Shown piece after piece: positions 25,551 to 38,868 of a DNA stretch of 64,000 bases (position 1 is the first letter of the stretch; every line of letters starts with the position of its first letter). The notes under the pieces are model-generated. The model was not told the DNA's origin and searched no databases. It saw only the letters and a list, made by a program, of their open reading frames with translations. The translations under genes were made by a program, and so were the position numbers. Source of the DNA: Owenia fusiformis (lineage: Eukaryota > Annelida > Polychaeta > Sabellida > Oweniidae); the NCBI GenBank assembly GCA_903813345.2, contig CAIIXF020000006.1:25985936-26049935 (forward strand), in the 5' to 3' direction.

Positions 25551-26961
25551 TGGTTAGGTTGATTATCTGTTTTATTTTTGTTTGTTATAAATTATTTGTC
25601 ATGATTGTTTGTTTTTAATTGCTTTTATATATCTATTGTTATTAAGTTAAAACTATAATTGATCAAGATGGTTATATTAAAATTACATTAAAATGACCCA
25701 CATCTTTTTATTTTTCTGAAACTTAATAGTTGTAGTTGCAATACTTCAAAGTTCATTTTTTGAAAATTTGAATATGCCTGGTGCAGAATTGACAAAATGC
25801 CAGCACAGTCCTGTTACTTTTGGAACACCCTGTAAAATTATTCAAATTTTGAACTTTTCATAAACCTGCTAGGTTATCTAACTAGGGTAAGCCACCAAAC
25901 AGTGAAATTGCTAATAACTATACCTACAGGCATATATGCAAACTCAGCAAACAAAAAGAGAAATTCAAAATAGAAAACAAAAGTCATCGTCGCTTTCCAC
26001 TTGGTCTAGAGATCCCGTGGCAAAAAAGGTCAATTTGTTTGTCCCATTCATGTGGTGGTTCATGGCCCGGTGTTAAGTCCACGGCTTCGTCACGTGACAA
26101 AATATTGAAAATGTCTGAATAAATATTGCATCGTTGATTGGCCGTTTACGGCAACTGCCAGGAGGAGCAATATTGAGTGTGAACTCAGCTGGGGTTCATT
26201 TCCACAATTGTCGGATAATTGGGCAGATTTATCAAGGTGAGGTATGAACAATCAAAACCTTGTGAATCAAGATGGACAAAAGTACCAACTTTAAATTAGG
26301 CTGTTCTCTGAGCTAAAGTCAAGCCATATAGCAATGGATGAGTCTTTGCTAACTTCACTCGAAGAGCAGAAAGGTCATTGACCAATGACCATTACATGCC
26401 TGTAATTATGATTTACGTATCAATTTACGTAAAATGGCTCATATTAATCATTTAACAAATCAATAATTTCTTGGCAATCATAAGATCTTTTATTATTCAT
26501 CAGGGATGGAGGTACTACCTAAATCATCAGTTTCTAATTTTACTATGTTACTTGCACACTGGTTGTTGTTACCATTGTCTTAATATGTGCACTTATACAG
26601 TTCTAAATAAATGATATGTTGACAAAAAAGTTGCCATTTCATATACATGTATTTTAATAACTATATGGTACATTTGAGAGAATAAGGTCACAGTATGTCT
26701 TATATCTTTCAAATATCATCAAATATAAACTTCTATTGCCATACTGTATACTATACAAAGTCTTTGGGAAGCTATTGGTTTTTATTATTAGAATACTGGT
26801 GCTAGTTAGTGATAAAATAATGGTGATAGAATTCAATGTGTGAGAATTAAACACTTATTTGTGCTCTTACCCCATTTTATTCCTTTCTCAATCTGTAACT
26901 TCTCAAATGTGTGAAAGAAGAATTTAAACAAAAGAATTTATGACAAGACCTATATATATTT

Positions 26962-27497
26962 CACTGGTGATCCACTCGATTACGCTGGTTACCGAAACGG
27001 TTCGTTTTGGTAACAAGATGTTGGAACATCGAAAGGTATGATTTTTCTTTTTTCCTTATTTCACACGTTGTAGGCAGAATTTCCTCGACATTTTTTATCA
27101 CAAACGTGTATCAGTATCATATGTTTAAGAAAATGTATATATTTGCGAACAAATAGTTCAGAAGACAACAGAATCGTCGATTTAATTCCTCATTTAAGTT
27201 ACATAAACGTTTTTTTAAAAAAAGTTAAGATTTGCACTTTTAACCCACACCGTTTATGTAACTTAAGTGAGGAATTAAATCGACGATTCTGTTGTCTTCT
27301 GAGCTATTTTTTCGCAAACATGTACATTTTGTAAAACATATGATACTCATACACGTTTGTGTGAAAAAACATCTTGGGGATTCTGCCTACAACGCATGAA
27401 ATAAGGAAAAAAGAAAAATCGTACCTTCGACGTTCCGACATTTTGTTACCAAAACGAACCTTTTCGGTAACCAGCGTAATCGAGTGGATCACCAGTG
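26962..27497. mobile_element. Fold-back element, CACTGGTGATCC termini
   Basis: 536 bp, almost entirely two arms of about 240 bp around a short AT-rich loop near 27,220-27,240. Ends CACTGGTGATCCACTCGATT and the inverse. TATTT flanks both sides (26,957-26,961 and 27,498-27,502). A longer duplicate CAAGACCTATATAT lies at 26,944-26,957 and 27,503-27,516. No transposase. Confidence 0.85.
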
Positions 27498-27596
27498 TAT
27501 TTCAAGACCTATATATTTCTCAGTCTAATTTTAAATGTATATGTACCTTTAATTCCCATGTTTTCAGGACATTTAGTGTAAACATCCCAATATTAA

Positions 27597-27720
27597 CAAC
27601 AAGGCATTAACATGACAAAATATCATTTGCTACGGACGCTGAACCCAGAATGCTGACTGCAGTCCACAGAAAAATTACAGATTATAACAATATGTTACCA
27701 CATGCGGTGGTGCCATAAAA
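27597..27720 (+). repeat. Family A dispersed repeat, short copy
   Basis: Starts CAACAAGGCATTAACATGAC, ends with the hairpin GTTACCACATGCGGTGGTGCC. Shows both ends of the family in 124 bp. Confidence 0.7.
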
Positions 27721-30700
27721 ACAGACTTTAAAGTTCATACTTTCACAGGCACTATACCATAGATAGACTCTTGATAGACCAACCTGACCCCCTTTACAAG
27801 ATGGATCACAAAGGCTAAGATGTTATTATTCAATTTGACAATGCTACTAGCCCACTGTGCCTCCATCCCTAATGGTCTTCTTAATGCCTATATACTAATC
27901 CCATGAGAAAACATACTCAACTTTGAGGGACATAAAAGTATGTATTAATTTACTCCTGGGGACATTACTCGTACAATTAAGAAAATAAGTACCCACTCTA
28001 TTGACAATATTGATTCTAGTAGACCTTGTTTTTAGTTAAAAGTAGAACAAATATATATTTTGATCTGAGAGGTAGTGTTGACCACTGCTTCTTAGTAAGA
28101 TAATGTTTGGGATCCTGGAGATATGTTTCCATATGGCAAGTTTTTCATTTATTCTTCGTATTCAATTTGTGTTTTTGAGGGTGAATTCAGATGTCAAACC
28201 CAAGAACAGTCAGCTCAGCTTTATTTCAAAACCATCCCTTAGACATTGACATTAAAATAAAACATGATAGGATAATTATATCAATCAAGCAAGCACATAC
28301 AATGTATAAGTCATCGTTGATCAGTTCTATTGAAGTTGAAGAAAAATCTGACAATGAGAGCTCAATAATGGCTATTTTTGTAACATATTCAAGACAGATG
28401 TCATTGCCATCATGTCTCTCTTTCTTGGGATCCATTATGATATAAGACAGTTTGCTGTGATTGAAAGGTTTACACTGGCCAAAGTAAAGTCGTTAGTTTT
28501 GAATTTTGACCACTCAATGTACAGTATTGCTAATATCAATGATTTTGGGGATTCCCTTCTAATGATGTCATAATACATGTAATGGACCAGATTGAAAAAG
28601 TGATGGAATATAATGAATATGAAAATTATAGTATATCATTGCTACAGTAAGTTAATTGGAAAAATAAAAAAATAAATAAAAAAAGATTCTTCAGACAATG
28701 CAAATACAGTTATAGACATCCTCATGCAATTTGCAAATCATACTGCCATCAAGCAATCAAGCAAAGAAATAAAGCAGATCTCGTTTGTGAACTTCATTTC
28801 TTTTTTGTTCTTGCAATAGGATAAGCTAATTACAAAGGAAAATCCAATCCATTGATAAAAATCTAATAGGAGATCTAATTATGGTATTTACAAGATATAT
28901 TGTCACACCTGATCAGAAACTATTAGAATTTAATTGTCCAGATTAATGGAGCATTGTCACAAAGTAAGACTCCGCTATTCAGAATGGGCTAAAACCGCAG
29001 GCTAAAACACGTTAACACAGTATGGGATTTACCATCATGTTGGGCCCGGTAGTAGTTTATCATGGAAAACCTTTTACCTAAAGAAATGAAGGAGCTTTAT
29101 GCCGAATGAATTATTTTGTAAATTCTGATTATTTTGAAGTGACAATTTGCCAGCTACAAATGAGCAAAGCGGTGCCTCCCACTATCTTTAATGCTATAAA
29201 GTTTTGATAGAGGGATTACATTTTTTTCAAATTGCATTATCTATTCACCATGACCTTTGCATAATTTGTGAGATAAGTTGTACCCTATGGCCTCTCAGTG
29301 ATAATTTTATTATTTTTTGATGTGTGATGGGGGAGTTTTTCTTAACACTACTAACGTGTCTTCAAGGTTGTTTTTTCTTCCTTGAGTAAACTGGGTGATG
29401 TTCATTGTTTTTGAAGGACTAAATGTTCCTATGGCATATTTACAATCACACATACAAAAGAGGATTGGCTACCAGAGTGCAACATTGATATTCTGATCCA
29501 TATATGGGCATGAGATGATACAAAATTTAATTTCAAACAGCCGCCATTTTGTTCACTTCAACATTTGAATCGTGAATTTTTGGTCTTATTTCCACATGAA
29601 AAATTCCAAATCTCACAAGAAATGATCGAGATATTGGTTGGAATCTTTTGAACTGTTTATTTTGAATTTATAGTCTGTTTTAATTTCAGAAAATAATGAA
29701 ATATCGATGTTTTCATTGTTGGAAAATATCGAGTTTTGATCCTGGGAGCCAATCCTCCTTCTCTGAGGAGTATAACTGGATATAAAGTTTAACCCCTTGA
29801 AATCCTGGAGTGACAAGATATCTCGTCACCTCAGATATGACCTTGACCTCTTATTTGAACAATTTTCATCCAATTTAAACAAAACTTGATTTAGAATTTG
29901 TAGAAATGATCCCCGCCGTCTGATTTTACTAAGTTGAGCATCTAAAGTTGTATATGAATGTAGGTAAATATCAAAAGGTGGCAAAAATGAAAAATTCTCT
30001 GGTTTCAACCGATTTTAGAGACTGGGATTCAAGAGGTTAAATGATGATATGATCTTGGTGACTCCAGAAGTAATTTAATGGCCTTAATGGAAAATGTACT
30101 TATCAAATACATTTTATCCACTAAAAACAATCAAAACACAGTGAAACTGGCAAAGTTTTAAAGACCTCCATTTCCTCATAATGACATCATTATTTAGTGG
30201 GCTCATGGGAAGTTTTATGACCGGGAATCTCATGGGGCCACAGATTTACTGGCGCCAAATGATGTCAACTCAGATATTACCAAAGGAATATGGTGTAATT
30301 GGTAGAGCATTGGGGCTTGTCCCTTAAATAAATCTTGACATGTTATTGTTAATTATTGTATGTTAATATCATATTATCATTCACATCAAGTACTCAATTT
30401 GATATCAAAGCCTAATTGTCATAAACTTATTATAAGTCCTTAATACCCTGATGGGGTTTTGAATTATCCTTTTTTGTTCAGGGACATTCGAGGCATGGCC
30501 ATAAAAACGGACAAAATGAGTGGAGGGGGATATTGTACAATTTCTTGAAGTTCCACTGTTGGATTTATAGCAAAAATTGACTTTAACATGCATGATGTTG
30601 CACCTTTTTTAGTAGATGTCATACCTCATCATAGAAACAAAAACAAACAAACAAGAAGTCCTAACATAGTTTACCTCACTATGCCATTTAGCAATTTATT

Positions 30701-32107
30701 AGTGGTAAACTTTCTCTTAAAAAAATAAGGGGGGAGGTTAACAGTCAACCTCTTGGAATGAGAAGTCAATAACCGTATGTAGTATTTACTTCCATCCATT
30801 CAGAAGAAACGTATCATAGTGATATAAGGGTGCACGGGAGTAGAGTACAGGCTCATTATCATTCAAGACCCGTCCTCCATTTCCCTGACCAAAGAGAGGC
30901 CAGGATATCAAGTATACTCACAGGAACGTTCTTTATCAATTGATCACCCTCTTATATACATAATCAACAATTTCATATTGACTGAACACTTCATTTTGGT
31001 AATTTATAATCAACAATCCTACAATTAATCAACTGTCCCTTCCTGGTATACTTCAGAGAGGAAACCGAGCTGATAATCCATCAATTAATCCTAATCGTAA
31101 TTACTTTTGACCTACAGCATTTCAATTTCGCTTTGATCAAATTAAGGCATGGTTCCTATCTTGTCCAATGTAATTAATGATCAATTATCTCAAGCTTCAG
31201 ATATCAGACTTCCTCAAATAAATTTCCATAGTTTTTTTTAGAATCTGAATTGAGTGATTTTCAAATTACTCTTCCACATTCTTCAAGTTTTAACAACACT
31301 TAAATGACTGTTGTTTCTATTTTTCCAAGATTCATATTTTTTTGTTCAAATTTGTAATTGAAGATGTGAACTGCTCATTGAGGTAGTAATTAGTATGAGA
31401 AGCATGAAAGAACGGCTCAATTTTCCGGTGAATTTGAATATTCCCAACAGTTTAACTGTCAAGGCAAGATTTAATCCAGATTGTTAAATAACTTATTGTG
31501 TAGTTTAGATCTCCGCACTCTTAACATCCTTACGCATCACAAATGAGGCTTCTGTCAATAATAAATCTTGACCAGTAATTTGAAGTGTTTTCCGATGCGT
31601 GTTTTCATTCTTTACTTGACGCTAAACAGTTGTCATTTTCTGAGTGTGTACTTGCCCCGAGAGACATATTTGTAATTATAAGAGTATATTATGAAACTCT
31701 CTTTTAAAAAAGCGAAATTAAACTATTGAAAAGTTTTCCTCTGTTGACAAAAATCAAATGTTTACTGAGAGCATGTATTTTTTATGGTAGAGATCAACAA
31801 CTAGTTGATGATATTTACCTTAGTATTTTACAAACTGCATGATTTGTGTTTACTTCGATTATTTCATTTCATTTCATTTTTCATCAACAATAACTCTTGA
31901 AATATTTAAACCTATAGTGTACACGTGTGGTTCCATTGGTGTTCACTCTACACATGTTTTTTACTATAGTTGCAGAGTTGTGCTATATTCACTGATTGGT
32001 TGAACTTAAATTTGTAAAATAGCTTCTCCCAGACAGAGGGACAAGGGGGTACAATAGAGCACATCAGGCCAGGGTATAACTAACTTGATTTGTTATTGTG
32101 ATTTCAG
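27721..32107. other. Intron, no recognised gene
   Basis: About 4.4 kb of AT-rich DNA. Segments at 29,830-30,040 and 34,020-34,240 share TAGAATTTGTAGAAATGATC-like and TGGGATTCAAGAGGTTAA-like sequence, so another low-copy dispersed repeat is likely. Confidence 0.45.
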
Positions 32108-32261
32108 GGTATCCAAAAGACAGATGGAAAGGTTCATGGTGTGTGATGACTGTTATCAAAGCTGGGGTGGGGCTACCCTTTATAACTGTATGCACATGGA
32201 GGACACATACTTAAGATGCCTGACAGCCAAGAAGAGATCAGTACCCATGGATGGACCTTGA
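32108..32261 (+). CDS. Possible plus-strand terminal exon, Cys-rich
   Basis: A strong-looking acceptor (TAACTAAC branch-like site, T-rich tract, gatttcag|GG) precedes 50 codons ending at TGA 32,259-32,261. The frame has four Cys, CDDCYQSWGGATLYNC and DTYLRCL, followed by TAKKRS. The spacing is C-x2-C-x11-C-x9-C. The CDDCY run is reminiscent of the CHH/ITP neurohormone signature, but the spacing differs and no upstream exon was found. It could be a chance ORF, a pseudogene or a real last exon of an unknown gene. Confidence 0.3.
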
Positions 32262-32880
32262 TTCCAATTATTCCAAATTGACCAATCACAATCATTGGTA
32301 CATGTATGAATCATGGGATACAATTACTTGTAGTGAATACAAAATATAAACCAATGGGACAACAGTGTATATTAAGGACAATCTGAAATCTAAGATGATA
32401 AATTGAGCACTAGAACTCATTCATTTCATGAATGATGATTCATGAATTATGTGTTACATTTCAACTGTTCTCTTGGCCTACATTTTTATTTTATAAGATA
32501 ATATTTAAAAAATATTGATGAACACATGCTTGACTTTCACTTTAATACAATAATTCATTAAAAAAGATTTTTTTAAATATTTTCTGAAACAATTTCACTT
32601 GATTATTATGATAGTCAACATTTAAATCAGAGAAATGAACATTTATGATACATAAAATTGTATAAAAATAATTACAATGTGAATATTACAAAGGATCTGT
32701 CTAATCTGAGTTCCTTTAAGATGTATTAATATTGCATCCACTGCTCATGTATTTCGAATAGCACTTTTAAAATTGTAAAATATTAATTATTTATTTACAC
32801 GAACAAATGAAAAAATATATTAAAATAAAAAATAAATAAAAGGTGTGATTTGTTGATTTAATCATTGGATCAAATTGATA

Positions 32881-33140
32881 CAACAAGGCATTAACATCAG
32901 GGGTTTCATGAGAATTTTTCACATTAGGCTATGAAAACAACAGGCAAAATGAATGGAAATCAGATGGAAAAGTTGAAAAGTCCCTAAAAACAACCAGTGA
33001 AAATTGCTAGTTGCCTGCTGCTAATGAAACCCCTGAACATGCAAAATGTCACCACCATTTGTTACAGATGCCAACCACCGATCGCCAACCGCTGTCACAA
33101 AAAATGAAGACCAGAAAAATATGTCACCATAACTGTATAA
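32881..33140 (+). repeat. Family A dispersed repeat with insertion
   Basis: Starts CAACAAGGCATTAACAT, is interrupted by a 138-bp element, then continues AACATGCAAAATGTCACCAC to CAATATGTCACC-like sequence near 33,135. The hairpin 3' arm is decayed. Confidence 0.7.
32898..33035. mobile_element. MITE, CAGGGGTTTCAT termini, 5-bp TSD
   Basis: 138 bp, ends CAGGGGTTTCATGAG and CTAATGAAACCCCTG, flanked by AACAT (32,893-32,897 and 33,036-33,040). The empty-site state is visible in the other family A copies. Confidence 0.88.
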
Positions 33141-33295
33141 TTGTATATCAATCTGTCACCCAATTACACCAACTGATGTCTAAGGAACTATAAAAACAGG
33201 ACAAAATGGTCGGATTTGTTAGATTTTCATTTCAGATTTGATGGAGGGGGACCAATGAGTTTAATAAATTATTTTTTGATTGTTTATTTAAGGAA

Positions 33296-33462
33296 TAAAG
33301 ACCGGGATTTTATGATTGATGGCGTAATATATGACCAAAATTTTATTCTGTTCATTGTTAAAAGACCCAAATCGTGTAGCGATTGAGGTCTTTGGCAATG
33401 GCCAGAATAAAATTTGAGGTCATATATTTGACAAATATCATAAAATCGAGGTCTTTGTTACA
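33296..33462. repeat. Imperfect hairpin repeat
   Basis: AAAGACCGGGATTTTATGAT pairs with ATCATAAAATCGAGGTCTTT, and ATATGACCAAAATTTTATTC with GAATAAAATTTGAGGTCATAT. About 60-bp arms; MITE-like. Confidence 0.7.
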
Positions 33463-34844
33463 ATTCTAATATGATAAACAGACAAGAAACACAACTATTT
33501 GCATTTAGAAGTAAATCAATTGTTCTGGTTATTGTGACGTCACATATCATATTAGAATTGCTCATATATACATGTAATGAAGAAGTTAAAGCTACATGTA
33601 TATTCGAGAAGTGATCAATCCAATGTAAATGGAGCCATCTAGAGTTACTTAACTCGAAACCTGCATATCATAGCATGTAAGCCGACACCAAAACTCAAGT
33701 GGGCTTGAATAAAGAATAAAATAACAAAAAATAACAAGAAAGCCAACACACAAGGTCAAGTGAGTGGGCATGGCTTTTTAAAGAAAATAATAGAAAATAA
33801 TTTTAACACAGGATGTTCAAATGGAAAATTGATTTAAACAAGAGAAGTGAAATACAAGATTAAAATAACATATGTGACAAACTAATGTCTAAAGGGAACT
33901 ACCAGAAAGAATATTACAGGCACCTATTAAAATGAGAAGAAGTGAGGATTGTTCATTAGGAAATGGCTGCAAAAAGTATATTAAATTGAAATTACAATGC
34001 CATACACTATATATCTTGTTTAACCCCTTGACTCTAAAATTGCTCTAATTTGTAATTTTTTTATCCAATTTACACAAAATACATTCTAAAATGTGTAGCA
34101 ATGATCTCTGTTGAATAATAACACAAAGTTGAGCATCATCCGTTGTATATGTATGTAGCTAGTCAAATGTCAAAAGCAGGAAAAATGAAAATTCTGGTTT
34201 CAAACCAATTTTAGAGCCTGGGATTCAAAAGGTTAATTGATAAAAATCTCCATTTACGGATAGACGAGAAGAACACGACACAAATCTGATTCATTGTTCC
34301 ATGATTTCGAAGTCCTGGAAAAGATTATTACGGACTATTAAATTTCATTGATCATTTAGTGTATTTATTATCATTTTTCGAAATTAAGAAAACAAGATAT
34401 GGTAATAAAAACATAATATGCCGTAATAATAAAACATTCATGGAAATAGCAAATTAACACTCAGGCCAATAACACCATTGGTTAATTTATTTTCTTCGGT
34501 CAATATAAAACATCCCTTGAAGTATAATCCCCATTCCTTTCCTCCCATTAAAGATGGAATGATTCAGTGGACTCAGATGATGAAAATGCCGAACAAAGAC
34601 AAAAAAATATGATGAATGGTATATATTACTGGTCTAGAACCCCATAAAATGGATACAGTTAAAACAAAAGGCAGTTTTCATTTGTTCAAAAATGATTGTG
34701 GACAGGAAGAGGAGTGGGTGATTCCATATGTGAGCTAAAAATCTCTATTTATTTATTACAAAATGGTATTAACTTTAGGTACATGTCAGAATGAAGTAAA
34801 CAAAACTAAATTGACTACTGCTGTGAGTTACAAAAATCACTTAC
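33463..34844. other. Intron, no recognised gene
   Basis: AT-rich intron upstream of the donor of exon 12. No motif recognised apart from the low-copy repeat near 34,020-34,240. Confidence 0.45.
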
Positions 34845-34964
34845 CACAGTAAGGGATACCACAGTACTCCCAGCGTGAGTTAACGTCCGTTGTGAAACAC
34901 CATGGTCCCTGGGGTTCATTGTCCGGGTTACGGCAGTAGTTCGATGCATCTTTCACACTATTAT
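34845..34964 (-). CDS. Exon 12: kringle 2, second half
   Basis: 120-nt exon, acceptor atttag|ATAATAG, donor TACTGTG|gtaagtg, phase 1 at both ends. It encodes [20 protein letters not shown], then [10 protein letters not shown], giving Cys3 to Cys6 of the kringle begun at 35,363. The next coding exon is 23.9 kb away at 10,982 and starts another kringle with no linker, so kringles 2 and 3 are directly joined. Confidence 0.92.
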
Positions 34965-35231
34965 CTAAATGGAAAACATGATCAGAGTTACGATGATGAT
35001 TAGACAGCCATACATGCGATAAGCCCTCTCCATTTTCTTTTCTTTAATCCCCCGACTCCCATTGACGAATGGGTGAAATAGAGGGAAAATGGAGTAGTTA
35101 GTTTAAAAGATAAATGGGAAAAAGAGAGAAGTAGGCGAAAATACAGTTATGGTGTAAAATAGGGAGTAATTTAATTATCTTTATCCTTCACAGAGTTTCA
35201 CCAAATTAAAAGAAAATCATTGTTCCCTCAC

Positions 35232-35363
35232 CAGGAAACTGGTCATCCTCTAAGGGTGTATGCTTGTGTGGTATTTGGCTGTCCCATCTCATGCACTGCT
35301 TCCCACTGGCTGTTCTAGTCTTCTTACCTACATATTCATTGCCTAGAAGTGTGACTTTGCACT
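35232..35363 (-). CDS. Exon 11: kringle 2, first half
   Basis: 132-nt exon, acceptor ttttcag|AGTGC, donor TTTCCTG|gtgagg, phase 1 at both ends. It encodes ECKVTLLGNEYVG (Cys1) and KQCMRWDSQIPHKHTP (Cys2), ending DDQFP. Clear N-terminal half of a kringle. The internal intron falls at FP|D, later than the split in kringle 1. Confidence 0.92.
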
Positions 35364-35451
35364 CTGAAAATAAAGTTGGAAATTAAAATTGATCTTCCGA
35401 CTCACGAATGAAAGTTTCTTCGACAAATATCATTCTATTCAAATGTTTTTC

Positions 35452-35600
35452 AGGCCTGTAGCCAGGATTTGCCAAGGGTGTTCACGTTTTGAAAAATTCC
35501 AAATGGGGGTTCACTTTTGACAATTTTGTTCCAAAATGGCCCAAATCACTTAAAAAGTGATCAGAATCGTGAAAAACTGCATGATTTTAAAAGAATTTTT
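35452..35600 (+). repeat. CAGGCCYGTAGCC repeat, partial copy
   Basis: CAGGCCTGTAGCCAGGATTT and AATGGCCCAAATCACTT match the inverse of 38,661-38,868. The other terminus is not found. A second relic at about 60,299-60,420 shares CTGTAGCC and CTGAGACGGAT with sequence near 35,896. Confidence 0.6.
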
Positions 35601-36451
35601 ATTCTCATACTGATATGTAATTTAAAAGTTAATAATTAAAAATAAAAATAAAACATTTTCAATATTTTAGCCCATTGGTTCCATAAAAAACCTAGCTCTT
35701 TAAAATGTACTTTTGGCATTATCTTCAATTGCTAAATCCCCTTTCACAGATAAAGAAAAATGATGAATATCAAAAAGTTTGAAATTGAATTATCTAGGAC
35801 ATGACATATAGGTACAAGTCACTAGATGATTCATTGTTTTCAGTCTCTATATAGAAATATTAATGTTGATGGATTCTGGACGCCTTTTTGTTAACTGAGA
35901 CGGATGTAAATTAATCAGTTTAAAATTCATGTTTTTCATTAGCAAGGCGGCCAGTGTTATGTTTGCTCTGTCACGCCTTTCACAACATCAAAACAAAAAT
36001 GAGACATTATACTTAAACTGAACCTCATTATAGAGATTTCAGACTAATGAAGCTCCTAACAATTATTAGGAGGCTCTTTAGAGAAATTAATATGCTTTAG
36101 TTATGAAACATTAATTATCAATTAAAAGAGAAGAGATTGAAACTTTTACTTTCATCCTACGTATGTAGTCCATTTACTAATTAAAAAGATTATCGATACC
36201 ATCAACTAACCAATAGTAAATAGTATAGTATAAACACTATAAAAATGGCACCTTCACTGATTAACAATTTGCAAACATCAAAAGTGTGTTTTAAATCATT
36301 CCTCATTTAGAATATTACATGACAGAAATAACCAGGCACAAGTGTATTTAATTCACATTATATGACACGTACTGTATGCACTTTAAATATAAACCATATC
36401 TGTCAAGCATTGATCAAAATGAAAATTGTTGTACATCTGGGTATCTTAATA

Positions 36452-36563
36452 ATAGTCTTGCTTCAAGATCCTGGACCCCCTCCCTTAACAACTTCAACAA
36501 TCCTAGCCCCCCCCAACTACTTCAACAATTGTTGGGGGGTGGGTTCTTGAAGCAGGACTATCC
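36452..36563. repeat. Short palindromic repeat
   Basis: ATAGTCTTGCTTCAAGA on the left mirrors TTCTTGAAGCAGGACTAT on the right, with C-rich/G-rich stretches (CCCCCCCC / GGGGGG) inside. Confidence 0.7.
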
Positions 36564-36648
36564 TAATGAATGATTGCTGGATTGACGCACCATACTGCAT
36601 CCATGTTCCTGGGCAAAGAGGGAAGTTACTATTGAAATGTATATTTAC

Positions 36649-36711
36649 CTGTATGGGGATCAGGTGGAAGAGTAGGGGCAGGTGTAGTCGAGGGGTAAGG
36701 CTTCCATACAC
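36649..36711 (-). CDS. Exon 10: Pro/Thr-rich linker
   Basis: 63-nt exon, acceptor gattacag|GTGTATGG, donor CATACAG|gtaaat, phase 1 at both ends. It encodes GVWKPYPSTTPAPTLPPDPH, a Pro/Thr hinge like exon 6. It joins the three-exon module to kringle 2 in frame. The two hinges placed on either side of one module suggest it was inserted as a symmetrical phase-1 cassette. Confidence 0.75.
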
Positions 36712-37332
36712 CTGTAATCAACAAAATAATACAATATACATGCTACCTGTAAAGCTTTTTTTATCAATAATATTTATTTCCATAGAAAAATATAGATATA
36801 GAATATACATGTTGCTACTTTGCAAAATGGCATTATAAGCCACGAAAGTAAAAGTGAGTGCATGAAATTGAGTGAAAAAAAGAAAGAATAATTTGAGCAC
36901 AAAATTGGGATTGTAAATAGCTTAAGGAATATGATATATGGTCTGTTGACGTAAAAGGGCTGTATGTGATAATTGGTGTTCTATTGGTAAATAATTAAAC
37001 CTTTTTGAGTGTAATTCAAAGACACTCTTTGGTTTAGAAATTCTTCCATTATGGTAACTAATCATTCAATTTTATCGTATCATATTCAAGCCCTTGTGGT
37101 ATATGATAATTCAATTGTAATATTCCAATCCATTATAGTGTATATTTTAAATTACTCATTTGTATCAAATTAAACCTTTAAGGTATATCTCTTTAGCCTA
37201 TGTTATATTACAAGAATAGGATTTTCTCCATTTTGTTATGTCATCGCCCGGGATTATAGGAATCATTTTATAATCAGTGTACAAACATTAGCCACCCTGG
37301 TCAAATGTATCACGTTTTCATGGCTTTTACTC

Positions 37333-37734
37333 ATTATGTCACCACCAAAAAGTGGTGACATATTGTTATGGTCTCCAGATTTTGTGACGGCGATCGGCAG
37401 GTGGCGGTTTGTGGTTGGAGATGGGTGTCTGTAACAAATTCTAAAAACTTCAAACAACTAAGCAAATACTGTTTAGACTGACTTCAGTTTTTTCAAGTCA
37501 TCTACAAGTTCAAATCTGAATTTATCTTTAAGATTTGACCTTCAGTGACCTTTTCAAGGTCAAAATAAAAAGGTAAAAAAGGTCTTTTTTCAACTTGCTT
37601 CAAATTGACCAATTTTTTTTCAAAATCATCTGCAAGTACTCAGAAATTCAAATCTGACATCAGATTGGACAAATAATATTGCGTGCAACTAGGTGGTGAC
37701 ATTTTGTCATGTCTATGCCTTGTTCTATACTTGT
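37333..37734 (-). repeat. Family A dispersed repeat with single internal unit (minus)
   Basis: Reverse-oriented full copy: hairpin TGTCACCACCAAAAAGTGGTGACA at the low end, GGTGGTGACATTTTGTCATG and GCCTTGTT at the high end. The interior carries about one and a half of the satellite units seen at 42,200-43,920 (CTTGCTTCAAATTGACC; TTCAAGGTCA). It shows the unexpanded form. Confidence 0.8.
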
Positions 37735-38660
37735 TATATCTCAATTTGATTTACCAGACCCACCTCTACTCTTATCTGTTGTTTGCAAAATTTCAAGACA
37801 AAGGGGTGTGGTTATTGCGATGGGTGTATCTCCCTTTCTTCCAATAAAAATCTCCAATTAATACAGGGACCCATTTTAGCTGAGAAGAGAGTCACTCTGA
37901 TTACGACATAGTTTATATTTACTCAGTTGCAATAACTCATCAAAACAAAGAACAAGGATTGTATTAAGTAAACAAAAAACGGAACATCAAAAAAGTTGTA
38001 AAATAAACCAATAATTAATCAAGTCGCCAACTTGTCGACAGCGATCAATTCATCCCTTGTTCTGCTCTTTTATGTATCACTTTCAAGCGTCAGTATATGT
38101 AAAGTATAATCAAAGAGACCGATGATGACAATGATAACCTGGTCATTATTCTCGCAAGGTACCTTGTACTCAAATGTGAGGGATCATGTGTTTCATGACT
38201 CCCTATTGATGCTCTGACTAATTGGACATAGAACTTGAAACATTTAGGGCTGAGTGAAATGGATTTTTATGTAGTGGTGATAAAATATAATATGATCGTG
38301 CGATATAAAAGATATTAACCCCCCTATAGAACAGCTATATAAATGATTTACACTTGATTTGTTACAAATTCTGTAAACATACACATACACATTTCATTTT
38401 TATCCAAAGAATCTTTTTTTAATTATGAGGTTGATTTATTTACTTGGGTCTATTTTAAACTGCTGGCCCATTCTTTCAAAAAATGAAGCCCATCTTTTCA
38501 GAAAAAAGGCCAATTTTGACAAAAAGGAGGCCATTTTTTAAAATGAGGCCCACCTTATGCCACCCACCACTCAGAGTACTTCCAATTAGTGAATTTCCAC
38601 ACATCTGTTACATTAATGTGCCTTCTTTTACATTTTACGGTATACATTTACTATAACTGT

Positions 38661-38868
38661 CAGGCCCGTAGCCAGGGGGGGTTCGCAGGGTTCGGGTGAA
38701 CCCCCCCTGGCCAAAAATTCTTTCAAAATCATGCATTTTTCACAATTTTGGGCACTTTTCAAGTGATTTTAGCCATATTTGGGCCAAAATTGTCAAATGG
38801 GAAAATTTTGAAAATCTGGAAATTTCTGAAAACTGACCCCCCCTTGGCAAATCCTGGCTACGGGCCTG
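38661..38868. mobile_element. MITE, CAGGCCCGTAGCC termini, 5-bp TSD
   Basis: 208 bp, ends CAGGCCCGTAGCCAGG and CCTGGCTACGGGCCTG, flanked by ACTGT (38,656-38,660 and 38,869-38,873). The subterminal runs of G and C also pair. Confidence 0.88.
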
